Made by a program: the position numbers and the translations under genes. The notes under the pieces were generated by a model. The model ran no database searches. It was not told the DNA's origin and saw only the letters and a list, made by a program, of their open reading frames with translations. Positions 11,011 through 19,828 of a DNA stretch of 51,025 nucleotides are shown piece after piece. Each line of letters opens with the position of its first letter. The first letter of the stretch is position 1. The DNA lies in assembly GCA_947573795.1 (NCBI GenBank), contig CANPHE010000020.1:1-51025 (forward strand), given 5' to 3'. The DNA comes from an uncultured Alistipes sp. (GTDB taxonomy: Bacteria; Bacteroidota; Bacteroidia; Bacteroidales; Rikenellaceae).

Positions 11011-11519
11011 CGTCCCCAAAAACGAGCTTTCGGACAACCGTTACAACGGCAAAGAGAAGCAGGCATTTCGGAAACGGCCCTTTTCATCGACTTAGGCAAT
11101 AATTTTACACTAATCCCGTCTAAAACCTGTCACTTTGCAGGCTGTGTCTTAAGTCCCCTCCTCAGAGGGGATTTACGTTCAAATTCTTGTATCTTTTCTC
11201 ACCTCGGCATAGCCCGAACAAGTTCGGCCCAGTACTCGGTTTATCGAAAAGGTTCCGTTTCTGCGACTGCGGCTCGGTAATTCGACCCAGTTCGATTGCA
11301 CTCGCCTGGCTCCGCAGGCAAGGGCCAACTCTGGGGACAGAAGGCGCTCGAAAGAACGACGTGCGGCTATTTCCCTCGAAAATCCCGCTTTAGCAGGGCG
11401 GTCAAAGGCCGCAAGACAACGAGAGTCCTAAGTACGTCAACGTACAAAAAACGACGAAGTATAAAGTCATACATAGTTACCTAAAATTTAGGTATTACCG
11501 AGATTCCTTACCTATTGAG
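11011..11519. repeat. 509-bp gap made of several intergenic repeats
   Basis: No gene seen. It holds a GGGGA palindromic element (AGTCCCCTCC at 11153-11162 with GAGGGGATTTA after it; copy at 48852), a cccGCTTTAGCaggg hairpin (11384-11398; relatives at 19424, 34565, 34799), and a repeat from about 11443 to 11481 ending in CATAGTTACC (relatives at 10333 and 14017). A 13-bp perfect palindrome CCTAAAATTTAGG at 11480-11492 lies 28 bp before the next start codon and could be an operator or just AT-rich chance. Confidence 0.6.
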
Positions 11520-12011
11520 ATGAAAAGATTATTTATTGTACTTACGCTGATATTACTGGGAACCCTCGATATTAATGCACAGGTCCGACAGGTGAACGAT
11601 ATTCCTTTATACGAGTATGTGCCAGGTAGACCGCGGAAAGGGGTAGCAATATTTGCGGATACCATATCGCAAGATTCATTAAAAGTATTATTTAAAGTCC
11701 GAATTAATCTTGCCCGACCGTTCTGCCCTGGGATGAAGGCAGATATAAAATCCGTCGATTTGCTTAAGATGTGGGCTGTACCCATACATACCATGGCGGT
11801 CAAACCTTTTACATTCGAGTTATCGAAAGATGACGAATGCCGGAACAAAGTTTATCAAGATTTTTGGGATCGTTATAGAACCTATATTGAATCATGGTAT
11901 GAAGGTCTTGCCTATGAGAAAATGTATCTCGAAGATTATCGGGACATGAATTTTTTGCTTTTCATAGGTGTTTTTTGGCTGGTTCCAGAACAGTCATCCA
12001 TCACCGAGTAA
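11520..12011 (+). CDS. AT-rich secreted orphan protein
   Basis: This 163-aa protein has a clear signal peptide (MKRLFIVLTLILLGTLDINAQ, cleavage after NA). The mature part has no motif I recognise; it is rich in aromatic residues near the C-terminus (RYRTYIESWYEGLAYEKMYLE) and ends in a hydrophobic stretch (NFLLFIGVFWLV). The gene is visibly AT-rich and uses A/T-ending codons, unlike the GC-rich genes around it, and is flanked by repeat-laden spacers. That suggests recent horizontal acquisition (inference). A 7-bp inverted repeat CAGAGCC/GGCTCTG at 12033-12056 may end its transcript. Confidence 0.7.
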   Translation: MKRLFIVLTLILLGTLDINAQVRQVNDIPLYEYVPGRPRKGVAIFADTISQDSLKVLFKVRINLARPFCPGMKADIKSVDLLKMWAVPIHTMAVKPFTFELSKDDECRNKVYQDFWDRYRTYIESWYEGLAYEKMYLEDYRDMNFLLFIGVFWLVPEQSSITE

Positions 12012-12198
12012 ATATTCTATCATGTCTACTTTCAGAGCCAATTTATTTCGGCTCTGATTCTTAGCTATCGCATTGTCAGCAAATTATTCGCATTTTACCA
12101 ACAGAACGGAACTCACGGCCTCGGACAAAGACGGCAACGGGTAAGGTTGATAGGGATTCTCGGATAGAGCGTACTTCGCCAAAACCGCACGTGAACTT

Positions 12199-12301
12199 GT
12201 TTTCGCCCTCGCTTATTCGTATCTTTGGCTTTGCCGAAGATACTTCGTCTCGGCAGAACCAAGCTGACGCTTGCTTCTGCGCTCGACTTTTCGTATCTTT
12301 G
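12199..12301 (+). repeat. Promoter-bearing hairpin repeat (family A, copy 1) upstream of rsmA
   Basis: This copy has two promoter-like units 74 bp apart. Unit 1: CTTG (12196-12199), 20 nt, TATCTTTG (12220-12227). Unit 2: CTTG (12270-12273), 20 nt, TATCTTTG (12294-12301). The first -7 box starts one base into an 11-bp stem hairpin (12219-12243, 3-nt loop). The second -33 box lies in the 3' arm of another hairpin (12253-12280, 4-nt loop, one internal mismatch). Bases 12205-12301 match the minus strand of 24501-24597 at all but one position. rsmA starts 20 bp downstream. Confidence 0.85.
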
Positions 12302-12321
12302 AACCGACAAAACATCCGTCG

Positions 12322-13167
12322 ATGGCCGAAGTAAGAGCAAAAAAAGCACTGGGACAACATTTTCTGACCGATCTGAACATCGCTCGGAAAATCTGCAACG
12401 CCCTTTCGAGCGAACCGATCCGCACAACGCAACGAACAACCGAAGTCTACCCGGAAACCGCTGCGGCACAACCCGCTGCAAAGCCCTGCGACGTACTGGA
12501 GGTCGGATGCGGCATGGGTGTATTGACGCAATTTCTGTTACAACGCGACGACATCACGACCTGGGGCGCCGAGATCGATACGGAGAGCGTCGCCTATCTC
12601 CACGCTCACTACCCCGCCTTCACACCGCGACTCATCGAAGGCGATTTCCTGCAACTCGACCTGCGCGAACGCTTCCCCCAAGGGCTGAAGATCATCGGCA
12701 ACTTCCCGTACAACATCTCCTCGCAAATATTCTTCAAGGTTCTCGAAAACCGCGATCTCGTTCCCGAATGCGTGGGCATGATCCAGAAGGAAGTGGCCGT
12801 CCGCATCGCCGAAGGCCCCGGCTCGAAGGAATACGGCATCCTCTCGGTGCTGTTGCAGGCATGGTACGATATCGAATACCTTTTCACGGTCAACGAGACA
12901 GTTTTCAATCCACCCCCGAAGGTCAAAAGCGCCGTCATCCGCCTGCGCCGCAATGCCACCGCACACCTCGATTACGACGAACGACTGTTTATCCGCGTCG
13001 TGAAAGCATCGTTCAACCAGCGCCGCAAGATGATCCGCAACTCGTTGCGTGCCGTCTTCGGCGACTTCGGCGGCTCGGAGCATCCCTTCTTCTCGAAACG
13101 GGCCGAGCAACTCTCCGTCGCCGACTTCGTCGAGCTGACCCGCTGGGTAGAGGAACATACGGCATAA
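12322..13167 (+). CDS. rsmA: 16S rRNA (adenine1518/1519-N6)-dimethyltransferase
   Basis: Dimethylates two adjacent adenines in the 3' hairpin of 16S rRNA during 30S maturation (KsgA). The protein is 281 aa. Family motifs: KKALGQHFL (7-15), SAM-binding DVLEVGCGMG (57-66), GDF (107-109), catalytic NFPYNISS (127-134; NLPY in most homologues), and PPPKVKSAVI in the C-terminal domain. An insertion of about 25 residues at 30-54, rich in Thr/Ala/Pro, sits before the SAM motif. The ATG at 12322 gives the standard N-terminus; the frame stays open upstream only through the promoter repeat. Confidence 0.95.
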   Translation: MAEVRAKKALGQHFLTDLNIARKICNALSSEPIRTTQRTTEVYPETAAAQPAAKPCDVLEVGCGMGVLTQFLLQRDDITTWGAEIDTESVAYLHAHYPAFTPRLIEGDFLQLDLRERFPQGLKIIGNFPYNISSQIFFKVLENRDLVPECVGMIQKEVAVRIAEGPGSKEYGILSVLLQAWYDIEYLFTVNETVFNPPPKVKSAVIRLRRNATAHLDYDERLFIRVVKASFNQRRKMIRNSLRAVFGDFGGSEHPFFSKRAEQLSVADFVELTRWVEEHTA

Positions 13168-13719
13168 ACCGCCCCTCGGTCCGACAGCCGCCCCGCCCGG
13201 TCGGATTCGAATATTTCCGGCCCCCCCGGAACCGTTCCGCATGCCCTCCAAACCACCGGCCGTCACCCGGGCATCCTCCGATTCGTCCGTACGACGGCTC
13301 GTACCGCACTGCGATAAACCCATCTCGACACCCCTGCTTCTCACGCCCGGCCCCTGAAAACGGCCTCGCATCGTTCCCGGGCCCCGCTCGGTTCGGTCCG
13401 AAAATCGTCCGAAAAGCCCCGGCGCATACCATATTCCGCACCCTCGACCGCCCTTTGCGCAAAGCCCGCCGACCGCGCGAACGAAATGAAAGTCACGTTC
13501 TTTCAATGTATCACCATTTATCCGCATTTATTATGTAAAATAATAAATACCAATCGATTATTCGGTAAAATTGTAACCGCATAGCCGACCGGATATTTCG
13601 GATTCTTTCGATTCATCCGACAGAAATACCACAAAAAGCACCCGAACCGCACCAAAAAGGCACCGTCCTTCCACCGTTCGGTCGCACCCATACCGTTTTC
13701 AGGTATTTGTGATTATTGC
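13168..13719. other. Gap after rsmA; no gene seen
   Basis: The first 320 bp are GC-rich and contain a 6-bp hairpin TTCCGG/CCGGAA with an all-C loop (about 13214-13230) that has no T-run. The part from about 13500 turns AT-rich. Open frames here on both strands lack protein-like composition. The AT-rich end leads into the small-RNA promoter at 13720. Confidence 0.5.
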
Positions 13720-13751
13720 TTTGCAGAATCAAAAATCTTTGCTTATCTTTG
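13720..13751 (+). promoter_or_regulatory. Strong Bacteroidota-type promoter
   Basis: TTTG (13720-13723), exactly 20 nt, TATCTTTG (13744-13751). This is one of the best matches to the TTTG/TAnnTTTG consensus in the window, yet no protein gene follows on the plus strand; the next thing downstream is a terminator at 13795-13872. Confidence 0.75.
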
Positions 13752-13756
13752 TATTG

Positions 13757-13872
13757 TTGAATTGAGAACCGAAGTCGATATCTCGATAAATATTGCGGCG
13801 GCCCACTCAATCTGTGTGAAGTTGCGTCACTATCTTTTTGAATTCTTCAAAAACGGGCCGCCGCATTTTTTT
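13757..13872 (+). ncRNA. Candidate small structured RNA (about 115 nt)
   Basis: Between a consensus promoter and a T7 run lies sequence that folds well. A 10-bp GC stem (GCGGCGGCCC at 13795-13804, GGGCCGCCGC at 13855-13864) encloses two smaller hairpins. One is TTTTTGAA/TTCAAAAA (13835-13842, 13846-13853), a perfect 8-bp stem; the other is GTGA/TCAC around 13816-13830. ATTTTTTT follows at 13865-13872. The layout is a three-way junction ending as an intrinsic terminator. The transcript start is estimated 5-6 nt after the -7 box. There is no SRP-like GGAA apical loop, and I could not match it to 6S, tmRNA or RNase P. The family is unknown. Confidence 0.6.
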
Positions 13873-14122
13873 AACCTCCACCGCAGCATATTTCCGAAGA
13901 CAACGATTCCAGACGAAGTTTCCGTAACCCTAAGGATCGCCCAAAGCCCTTGCCCGAAACGGGAGGGACGGATTCGGCTGCGAGTACGCGACCGTGTCTT
14001 AGGCGAATCGACAGCCAAGAAGCCGACGAAATACATCGTAACCGAATGATATTCCCGCATTTCGATCAATCGGTCGCACCATCGGGAAATAGGCGGCACC
14101 CTTGCGGCAAACCGTCATCCGA
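13873..14122. other. Gap downstream of the small RNA; repeat copy near 14017
   Basis: No gene seen. The stretch from 13994 to 14043 (GTGTCTTAGGCG, then AAGAAGCCGACGAA, ending CATCGTAACC) resembles those at 11425-11481 and 10333-10373. Confidence 0.4.
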
Positions 14123-14911
14123 TTACGCCGTCACCCCTTCGAGCACGGCCCGGGTCGCCCGACGCCCGGCCTCGACCAGTTCGCCCGAACGGTAGAATTC
14201 GAAAAGTCCGAAGCTGTCGGCCGGAATCTCGATCAGTAGATCGGGACGATAAAGCCGACACATCAATTCGACGATATGTTGCTGCATGATTTGCGACGAG
14301 GTGCTGAGCAACTTATAATGGTTGAGCGAAATCTTGGCCCGCTGCGCGGGATCGCCCCCGAAAGGAGCGCTGACATCCACGGCCACGAGCAGATCGCCCC
14401 GTTCGCGATGCACGCGATTCAACGGCAACGGATTGACGATCCCGCCGTCGATGAGCACCATGCCGTCGCGCCGCACGGGACGAAATATGGAGGGTATCGA
14501 AATCGAAGCCCGGATCGCATCGTAAAGTCCTCCGCTGTCGAATACCACCTCGCGTCCCGTCAACAGATCGGCCGCCACGGCCGCGAAGGGGATGCGCATC
14601 TGCTCGATCCGCACGTCGTGCACCAATTCCTCCAGCGCCCGGATCACGCGATCGCCCTTGACCAGACACTCCGTACTGAGCGCAAAATCCACCAATCCGA
14701 ATACTTTATAGCGGTCCAACGCGCACAACCACGCCTTGAAGGCTTCGAGATGTCCTGCCGCATAGAAGCCGCCCACGAGTGCCCCCATCGAAGTTCCTGC
14801 AACGGATGTTATTTCGAATCCCAACCGTTCCAGTTCCTCGATGGCCCCGATATGGGCGACGCCGCGTGCGCCGCCCCCGGCCAGGACCAGCGCAACTCTT
14901 CTCCTTTTCAT
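14123..14911 (-). CDS. Patatin-like phospholipase
   Basis: Ser-Asp dyad lipid acyl hydrolase of the RssA/YchK type, 262 aa. The oxyanion-hole GGGARG (12-17), nucleophile elbow GTSMG (39-43, Ser41) and DGGIVNPLP (Asp155) are all intact, so it should be active. There is no signal peptide; a cytoplasmic or membrane-associated place is likely. The ATG at 14909-14911 (MKRRRVALVLAGGG) was chosen since the glycine-rich loop begins about 11 residues into such proteins; the longer upstream frame is antisense-like sequence. It lies 106 bp downstream of the 5-formyl-THF cyclo-ligase gene. The physiological substrate is unknown. Confidence 0.9.
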   Translation of the reverse strand: MKRRRVALVLAGGGARGVAHIGAIEELERLGFEITSVAGTSMGALVGGFYAAGHLEAFKAWLCALDRYKVFGLVDFALSTECLVKGDRVIRALEELVHDVRIEQMRIPFAAVAADLLTGREVVFDSGGLYDAIRASISIPSIFRPVRRDGMVLIDGGIVNPLPLNRVHRERGDLLVAVDVSAPFGGDPAQRAKISLNHYKLLSTSSQIMQQHIVELMCRLYRPDLLIEIPADSFGLFEFYRSGELVEAGRRATRAVLEGVTA

Positions 14912-15017
14912 AAATTCTCCGTATCTGTCGCTCCGCATCCCGATCCGGATACGAAACCGCACGGCTGCCTTGCACGCATCGTGCCGCAAAAAGCGGCGGA
15001 CGCTGCGGGGGCGAAAA

Positions 15018-15563
15018 CTACCCGGCGCAAACCCGGTCCATCCGCACGTCGTGGGGCTCCGCAGGCAACGCCGCCACGATCTGATGGGCGAAGCATACCC
15101 CGACCCGAAAGGCCCGCATCCCGTTTTGCGACAGGTATTTGTCGTAGTATCCCCGGCCGCGCCCCAACCGGGCGCCATCGCGCGTGAAAGCCACGCCGGG
15201 GACCACCATGAGGTCGATCCGGGCAGGTTCGCACACGGGAGCATCCGCCGCAGGCTCCGCAATGCCGAACGCCCCGCGCACGAGCTTCGCGGGATCGTAC
15301 GCGAAGAAACGCATCGTATCGCCCTCGACCCGGGGCACGACCAGACATTTGGTCGCACTCCAGCGCCGCAGCGCTTCGTCGGTCGGAGGTTCGTCGGGCA
15401 AGGCGCAATAGAGCGCCACGCAGCGTGCCGCCGCGAACTCCGGCAACGACTCCACCTCCCGGAATATCGTCTCCGACGCCTCCCGCCGCTGCCCGGCGGT
15501 CAACTCCCCGTTACGCCCGCGCATTGTCTTGCGCAGGGCTTTTTTATCGATAAACCCTTCCAT
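15018..15563 (-). CDS. 5-formyltetrahydrofolate cyclo-ligase
   Basis: Converts 5-formyl-THF to 5,10-methenyl-THF with ATP (5-FCL, also called FthC/YgfA). The protein is 181 aa, standard length. N-terminal KKALRKTMRGRN gives the nucleotide-binding Lys/Arg, DLMVVPGVAF lies mid-protein, and the signature GRGRGYYDKYL is at 134-144. The ATG at 15561-15563 was preferred to an earlier in-frame codon, which lies across the divergent sdhC promoter. The gene is divergent from sdhCAB with about 107 bp between the starts. Confidence 0.93.
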   Translation of the reverse strand: MEGFIDKKALRKTMRGRNGELTAGQRREASETIFREVESLPEFAAARCVALYCALPDEPPTDEALRRWSATKCLVVPRVEGDTMRFFAYDPAKLVRGAFGIAEPAADAPVCEPARIDLMVVPGVAFTRDGARLGRGRGYYDKYLSQNGMRAFRVGVCFAHQIVAALPAEPHDVRMDRVCAG

Positions 15564-15590
15564 ACGAGCATAAATTTCCCGGCCGTTTTT

Positions 15591-15621
15591 ATTGTTATTC
15601 CGCAAACAATGGCTATCTTTG
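15591..15621 (+). promoter_or_regulatory. Promoter of sdhCAB
   Basis: ATTG (15591-15594), 19 nt, TATCTTTG (15614-15621), about 50 bp before the sdhC start. The leader is A/T-rich with no Shine-Dalgarno sequence, as usual for Bacteroidota. Confidence 0.7.
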
Positions 15622-15670
15622 CCACCGGGAACACAAATCATATAACAAATATAAACAAATTAAAATCATT

Positions 15671-16375
15671 ATGAGCTGTTTTCTATCCAATTCTTCGCTC
15701 GGCAAGAAGTTAGTAATGAGCGTGACGGGTGCGTTCCTCGTGCTCTTCATCCTCTTCCACATGTCCATGAACCTCACGGCGCTCGTCTCCGCCGAGGCTT
15801 ACAACATGATCTGCGAACTGCTGGGCGCCAACTGGTATGCGCTGGCCGGTACCGCCGTATTGGCTGCCGGTGTCGCCGTGCACTTCATCTATGCGATCAT
15901 CCTCACGCTGAACAACTATCGCGCACGCGGCACGCAGCGTTACGCCGTCACGGTACAGGAGCCGGGCGTAGCCTGGGCCTCGAAAAACATGCTCGTACTG
16001 GGTGTCATCGTACTGCTGGGTCTGGCGCTCCATCTCTATAACTTCTGGGCCAAGATGCAGCTCGTCGAGCTGCTGGGCGGACACGCCAATTCGCTGGGTT
16101 ACAGCCCGGCCGACGGTGCCGCGCTGATCGCCTACACCTTCTCGCAGTGGTACTACGTAGTTCTCTACCTCGTATGGTTCGCCGCCCTGTGGTTCCACCT
16201 CACGCACGGCGTGTGGTCGATGTTCCAGACCGTGGGCTGGGCCAACGACACGTGGTATCCCCGTCTGAAGTGCATCGCCAACATCGTCGCTACGCTCGTA
16301 TTCCTGGGCTTCGCCGCCGTCGTAGTGATCTACTTCCTCAAGAGCGTGTGCCCCTGCTGCGGCGGTGCCTGCTAA
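15671..16375 (+). CDS. sdhC: Succinate dehydrogenase/fumarate reductase cytochrome b subunit
   Basis: Membrane anchor of a B-type (Wolinella-like) quinol:fumarate reductase, 234 aa, five transmembrane helices. Four helix-borne His residues fit two heme b groups: FHMSMN, VAVHFIYA, ALHLYNFW and FHLTHGVW. It passes electrons from menaquinol to SdhA/B, reducing fumarate to succinate, a main fermentation route in Bacteroidales (family knowledge). The C-terminus carries a tight cysteine cluster, CPCCGGAC, right after the last helix; its role is unknown. It is the first gene of sdhCAB, with 34 bp to sdhA. Confidence 0.95.
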   Translation: MSCFLSNSSLGKKLVMSVTGAFLVLFILFHMSMNLTALVSAEAYNMICELLGANWYALAGTAVLAAGVAVHFIYAIILTLNNYRARGTQRYAVTVQEPGVAWASKNMLVLGVIVLLGLALHLYNFWAKMQLVELLGGHANSLGYSPADGAALIAYTFSQWYYVVLYLVWFAALWFHLTHGVWSMFQTVGWANDTWYPRLKCIANIVATLVFLGFAAVVVIYFLKSVCPCCGGAC

Positions 16376-16409
16376 ATCCTGATTCGCGAACAATAAACAC
16401 ACAAACGAT

Positions 16410-18356
16410 ATGGCTTTCAAATTAGATGCTAAAATCCCCGCCGGCGCTCTGGCAGACAAGTGGAGCAACCACAAGGCGGCTATCAAGGTCGTAAGCCCCG
16501 CCAACAAGCGCAAGCTCGACATCATCATCGTCGGAACGGGCCTGGGCGGCGCCTCCGCAGCCGCTTCGCTCGGCGAGCTGGGTTACAACGTCAAGGTCTT
16601 CTGCATCCAGGATTCGCCCCGCCGCGCACACTCGATCGCCGCACAGGGTGGTATCAACGCTGCGAAGAACTACCAGAACGACAACGACTCGGTATATCGT
16701 CTTTTCTACGATACGATCAAGGGCGGCGACTACCGCGCCCGCGAGGCCAACGTATACCGTCTGGCCGAGGTTTCGAACCTCATCATCGACCAGTGCGTCG
16801 CCCAGGGCGTTCCCTTCGCCCGCGAATACGGCGGTCTGCTGGCCAACCGTTCGTTCGGCGGTGCGCAGGTATCGCGTACATTCTATGCCCGCGGTCAGAC
16901 CGGCCAACAACTGCTGCTGGGCGCTTATGCTGCGCTGAACAAGGAGATCGCCGCAGGTTCGGTAAAGAGCTACCCGCGTCACGAGATGCTCGATATCGTC
17001 ATCGAGGACGGCGAGGCCAAGGGTATCATCGCCCGCAACCTCGTCACGGGTGAAATCGAGCGCCACGGCGCTCATGCCGTCGTGATCGCTACGGGCGGCT
17101 ACGGCAACGTCTTCTTCCTGTCGACCAACGCTATGGCTTCGAACGGCTCGGCCGCATTCCAGTGCTACCGCAAGGGTGCCGGCTTCGCCAACCCCTGCTT
17201 CACGCAGATCCACCCCACGTGCATCCCCGTGCACGGCGACCAGCAGTCGAAGCTGACCCTCATGTCGGAGTCGTTGCGCAACGACGGCCGTATCTGGGTT
17301 CCCAAGAAGTTGGAGGACGTCAAGGCCCTGCGCGCAGGCACCAAAAAGCCGTCGGACATCGCCGAGGAGGACCGCGACTACTACCTGGAGCGCCGCTACC
17401 CGGCCTTCGGCAACCTCGTGCCGCGCGACGTGGCGTCGCGCGCCGCCAAGGAGCGCTGCGACGCAGGCTTCGGCGTGAACGAGACCGGTCTGGCCGTGTT
17501 CCTCGACTTCAAGACCGCCATCGAGCGTCTGGGCAAGGATATCATCAAGCAGCGCTACGGCAACCTCTTCGACATGTACGAGGAGATCACCGACGTGAAC
17601 CCCTACGAGCAGCCGATGCAGATCTTCCCCGCCGTACACTACACGATGGGCGGCATCTGGGTGGACTACAACCTGATGACCACCGTTCCGGGTCTGTACG
17701 CGATCGGCGAGGCCAACTTCTCCGACCACGGTGCCAACCGTCTGGGTGCTTCGGCCCTGATGCAGGGTTTGGCCGACGGTTACTTCGTGTTGCCCTACAC
17801 CATCGGCGACTACCTCTCGCACAAGATTCAGGCTCCGAAGGTGAAGACCGACACCAAAGCCTTCGACGAGGCCGAGAAGGCCGTTCGCGAGAAGATCGCC
17901 AAACTTTTCGCGATCAAGGGCAAGCAGTCGGTGGACGACATCCACAAGAAACTCGGCCACATCATGTGGGAGAACGTCGGCATGGCCCGTACGAAAGAGT
18001 CGCTCGAAAAGGCGATCGTCGAGATTCAAGCCCTGCGCAAGGAGTTCTGGAAGGATGTGAAGCTCGTGGGTTCGGAGAACGAATTCAACGTCGAGCTGGA
18101 GAAGGCACTCCGTCTGGCCGACTTCCTCGAACTGGGCGAACTGATGGCCCGCGACGCCCTGAACCGCGAGGAGTCGTGCGGCGGTCACTTCCGCTCGGAG
18201 CACCAGACCCCCGAAGGCGAGGCACTGCGTCACGACGACACCTTCGCATACGCCTCCGTATGGGAATACAAGGGCATGGACAACGAACCCGAGCTCACCA
18301 AAGAGCCGCTGGACTACGAGTTCACGCACCGTGCACAGCGTAACTACAAAGACTAA
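16410..18356 (+). CDS. sdhA: Fumarate reductase/succinate dehydrogenase flavoprotein subunit
   Basis: Catalytic FAD subunit, 648 aa. The dinucleotide fold [13 protein letters not shown] comes near residue 35 and [14 protein letters not shown] near 75 (His for covalent FAD, QGG loop). Substrate-site motifs [16 protein letters not shown] and [22 protein letters not shown] follow, then the capping and helical domains. Lineage-typical features are the long N-terminal lead (residues 1-30) and the C-terminal [13 protein letters not shown]. Physiological direction (fumarate reduction) is inferred from the anaerobic lineage and the B-type anchor. Confidence 0.97.
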   Translation: MAFKLDAKIPAGALADKWSNHKAAIKVVSPANKRKLDIIIVGTGLGGASAAASLGELGYNVKVFCIQDSPRRAHSIAAQGGINAAKNYQNDNDSVYRLFYDTIKGGDYRAREANVYRLAEVSNLIIDQCVAQGVPFAREYGGLLANRSFGGAQVSRTFYARGQTGQQLLLGAYAALNKEIAAGSVKSYPRHEMLDIVIEDGEAKGIIARNLVTGEIERHGAHAVVIATGGYGNVFFLSTNAMASNGSAAFQCYRKGAGFANPCFTQIHPTCIPVHGDQQSKLTLMSESLRNDGRIWVPKKLEDVKALRAGTKKPSDIAEEDRDYYLERRYPAFGNLVPRDVASRAAKERCDAGFGVNETGLAVFLDFKTAIERLGKDIIKQRYGNLFDMYEEITDVNPYEQPMQIFPAVHYTMGGIWVDYNLMTTVPGLYAIGEANFSDHGANRLGASALMQGLADGYFVLPYTIGDYLSHKIQAPKVKTDTKAFDEAEKAVREKIAKLFAIKGKQSVDDIHKKLGHIMWENVGMARTKESLEKAIVEIQALRKEFWKDVKLVGSENEFNVELEKALRLADFLELGELMARDALNREESCGGHFRSEHQTPEGEALRHDDTFAYASVWEYKGMDNEPELTKEPLDYEFTHRAQRNYKD

Positions 18357-18391
18357 TCCGATCTGACGACACTTTAATAACACTGGGAATT

Positions 18392-19135
18392 ATGAATTTC
18401 ACATTAAAGATATGGCGTCAGAAGGACGCCAAAGCCAAGGGCGGTTTCGAGACCTACAAGGTCGATAACATTTCGGCCGACACGTCGTTCCTCGAAATGC
18501 TCGATATTCTGAACAACAACCTGATCCACGAGGGCAAGGAGCCCGTGGCCTTCGACCACGACTGCCGCGAGGGTATCTGCGGCATGTGCTCGCTGCATAT
18601 CGACGGCCATGCGCACGGTCCGGGCCAGGGCGCTACCACGTGCCAGATCTATATGCGTAAGTTCAAGGACGGCGCAACGATCACCATCGAGCCGTGGCGC
18701 TCGGCGGCGTTCCCCGTCATCAAGGACCTCGTGGTGAACCGTTCGGCCTACGATCAGATTCTCCAGGCCGGAGGTTTCATCTCGGTGCGTACCAACTCGG
18801 TGCCCGACGCCAACGCCATGCCGATTCCGAAGCCGGATGCCGACGAGTCGATGGACGCTGCCGCCTGCATCGGCTGCGGAGCCTGCGCCGCGACGTGTAA
18901 GAACGGTTCGGCGATGCTCTTCGTCGCAGCCCGCGTATCGTCGCTCGCCAAGCTGCCCCAGGGTCGCGTAGAAGGTGCCCGCCGTGCCAAGGCGATGGTC
19001 GCCAAGATGGACGAACTGGGCTTCGGTAACTGCACCAACACGGGTGCTTGCCAGGCCGAGTGCCCGAAGCAGATTTCGATCGCGCATATCGCGCGTCTGA
19101 ACCGCGAATTCCTCGCTGCCAAGCTGGAGGACTAA
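18392..19135 (+). CDS. sdhB: Fumarate reductase/succinate dehydrogenase iron-sulfur subunit
   Basis: Electron-transfer subunit, 247 aa, with three clusters visible in order: [2Fe-2S] at CREGICGMC and a later Cys (TTCQIY), [4Fe-4S] at [11 protein letters not shown], and [3Fe-4S] at [13 protein letters not shown]. It joins flavin to the hemes of SdhC. It begins 35 bp after sdhA, and the operon ends in a strong terminator 38 bp downstream. Confidence 0.97.
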   Translation: MNFTLKIWRQKDAKAKGGFETYKVDNISADTSFLEMLDILNNNLIHEGKEPVAFDHDCREGICGMCSLHIDGHAHGPGQGATTCQIYMRKFKDGATITIEPWRSAAFPVIKDLVVNRSAYDQILQAGGFISVRTNSVPDANAMPIPKPDADESMDAAACIGCGACAATCKNGSAMLFVAARVSSLAKLPQGRVEGARRAKAMVAKMDELGFGNCTNTGACQAECPKQISIAHIARLNREFLAAKLED

Positions 19136-19172
19136 TACGCTCGGGGCCTTTCAGGGCATCCCGCAACGAACC

Positions 19173-19204
19173 GCAGCGGCCGTATGGTCGCTGCGTTTTT
19201 TTTA
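19173..19204 (+). terminator. Terminator of sdhCAB
   Basis: The inverted repeat at 19173-19194 (GCAGCGG / TCGCTGC arms, GTAT loop, one G-T pair) is followed by G and a run of T from 19196. Confidence 0.85.
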
Positions 19205-19828
19205 TGTGAAAAGGGTTTCGCAGGTTGCGGCTCGGGGCAAGATGTGCCTGCGGGGCCAGTGCAGCGAGCCTTCGCTCGGGAAAGAACACGTCCCAAGCGG
19301 TTCGCCGCCAGCGGAGGCTGCGCGAGCCCTCAGGCGAGTAGCAGTCCGCCGCTGGGGATGGCGGCGAACTGCGCGGCTCTGACAAGCCGCCGAAGATGAT
19401 CTTTGCTGTAAAGTCAATCGCAAATCCCCGCTCTTAGCGGGGCGAATCACTTGTGCAATTCTATTTTCGTGTACTTTTTAACCGCAAAAAACGCCAAAAA
19501 CTCCCCGGGCATGCCTCGCCTATACCATCACCCTAACCTGGCTTCGCGCGACTAAAAGCCGGGATTTATGAATTTGAGTGCCGATATCGTTATTCCAAAG
19601 TTTGCGGACAGAATCATCTTCGGCGGCTCGCGCTTTCAGCGAGTCCCCCAGCGCTACCGAAGATGGCAAGGCTATGCCTTGCATTTTGCAAGTGAAATAA
19701 GAAACGTGAAAAGTCTTTTTCAGGGTAGTCCACAAAATCTTTTCATGTTTAACTTTTCACCTGCAAAAACGGCTCTTTACCAAACGCAAGGCGCAGCCAA
19801 AAGCGGCACAAGACGGAAATCCCAAGCA
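19205..19828. repeat. Repeat-filled gap between sdhB and the surface lipoprotein gene
   Basis: No gene. Visible pieces: a CCCCGCTcttAGCGGGG hairpin (19424-19440); a long imperfect hairpin from ATCATCTTCGGCGG (19613) to CCGAAGAT (19658-19665) whose first arm recurs near 34834; GCAAGGC-TAT-GCCTTGC (19667-19682); GTGAAAAGTCTTTTT (19706-19720, exact copy of 4465-4479); and an AACTTTTCACC piece (19751-19761). These are the same families as in the 4369-4519, 24496-25089 and 34295-34932 gaps. Confidence 0.6.

Noticed and set aside
12271..12321. N-terminal extensions MLLRSTFRIF for rsmA and, identically, for the NamZ-like gene
   Set aside because: The shared peptide is just translation of the family A promoter repeat; the true starts follow it.
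13757..13872. SRP (4.5S) or 6S RNA
   Set aside because: No GGAA-capped SRP helix with its asymmetric loop, and too short and differently shaped for 6S RNA.
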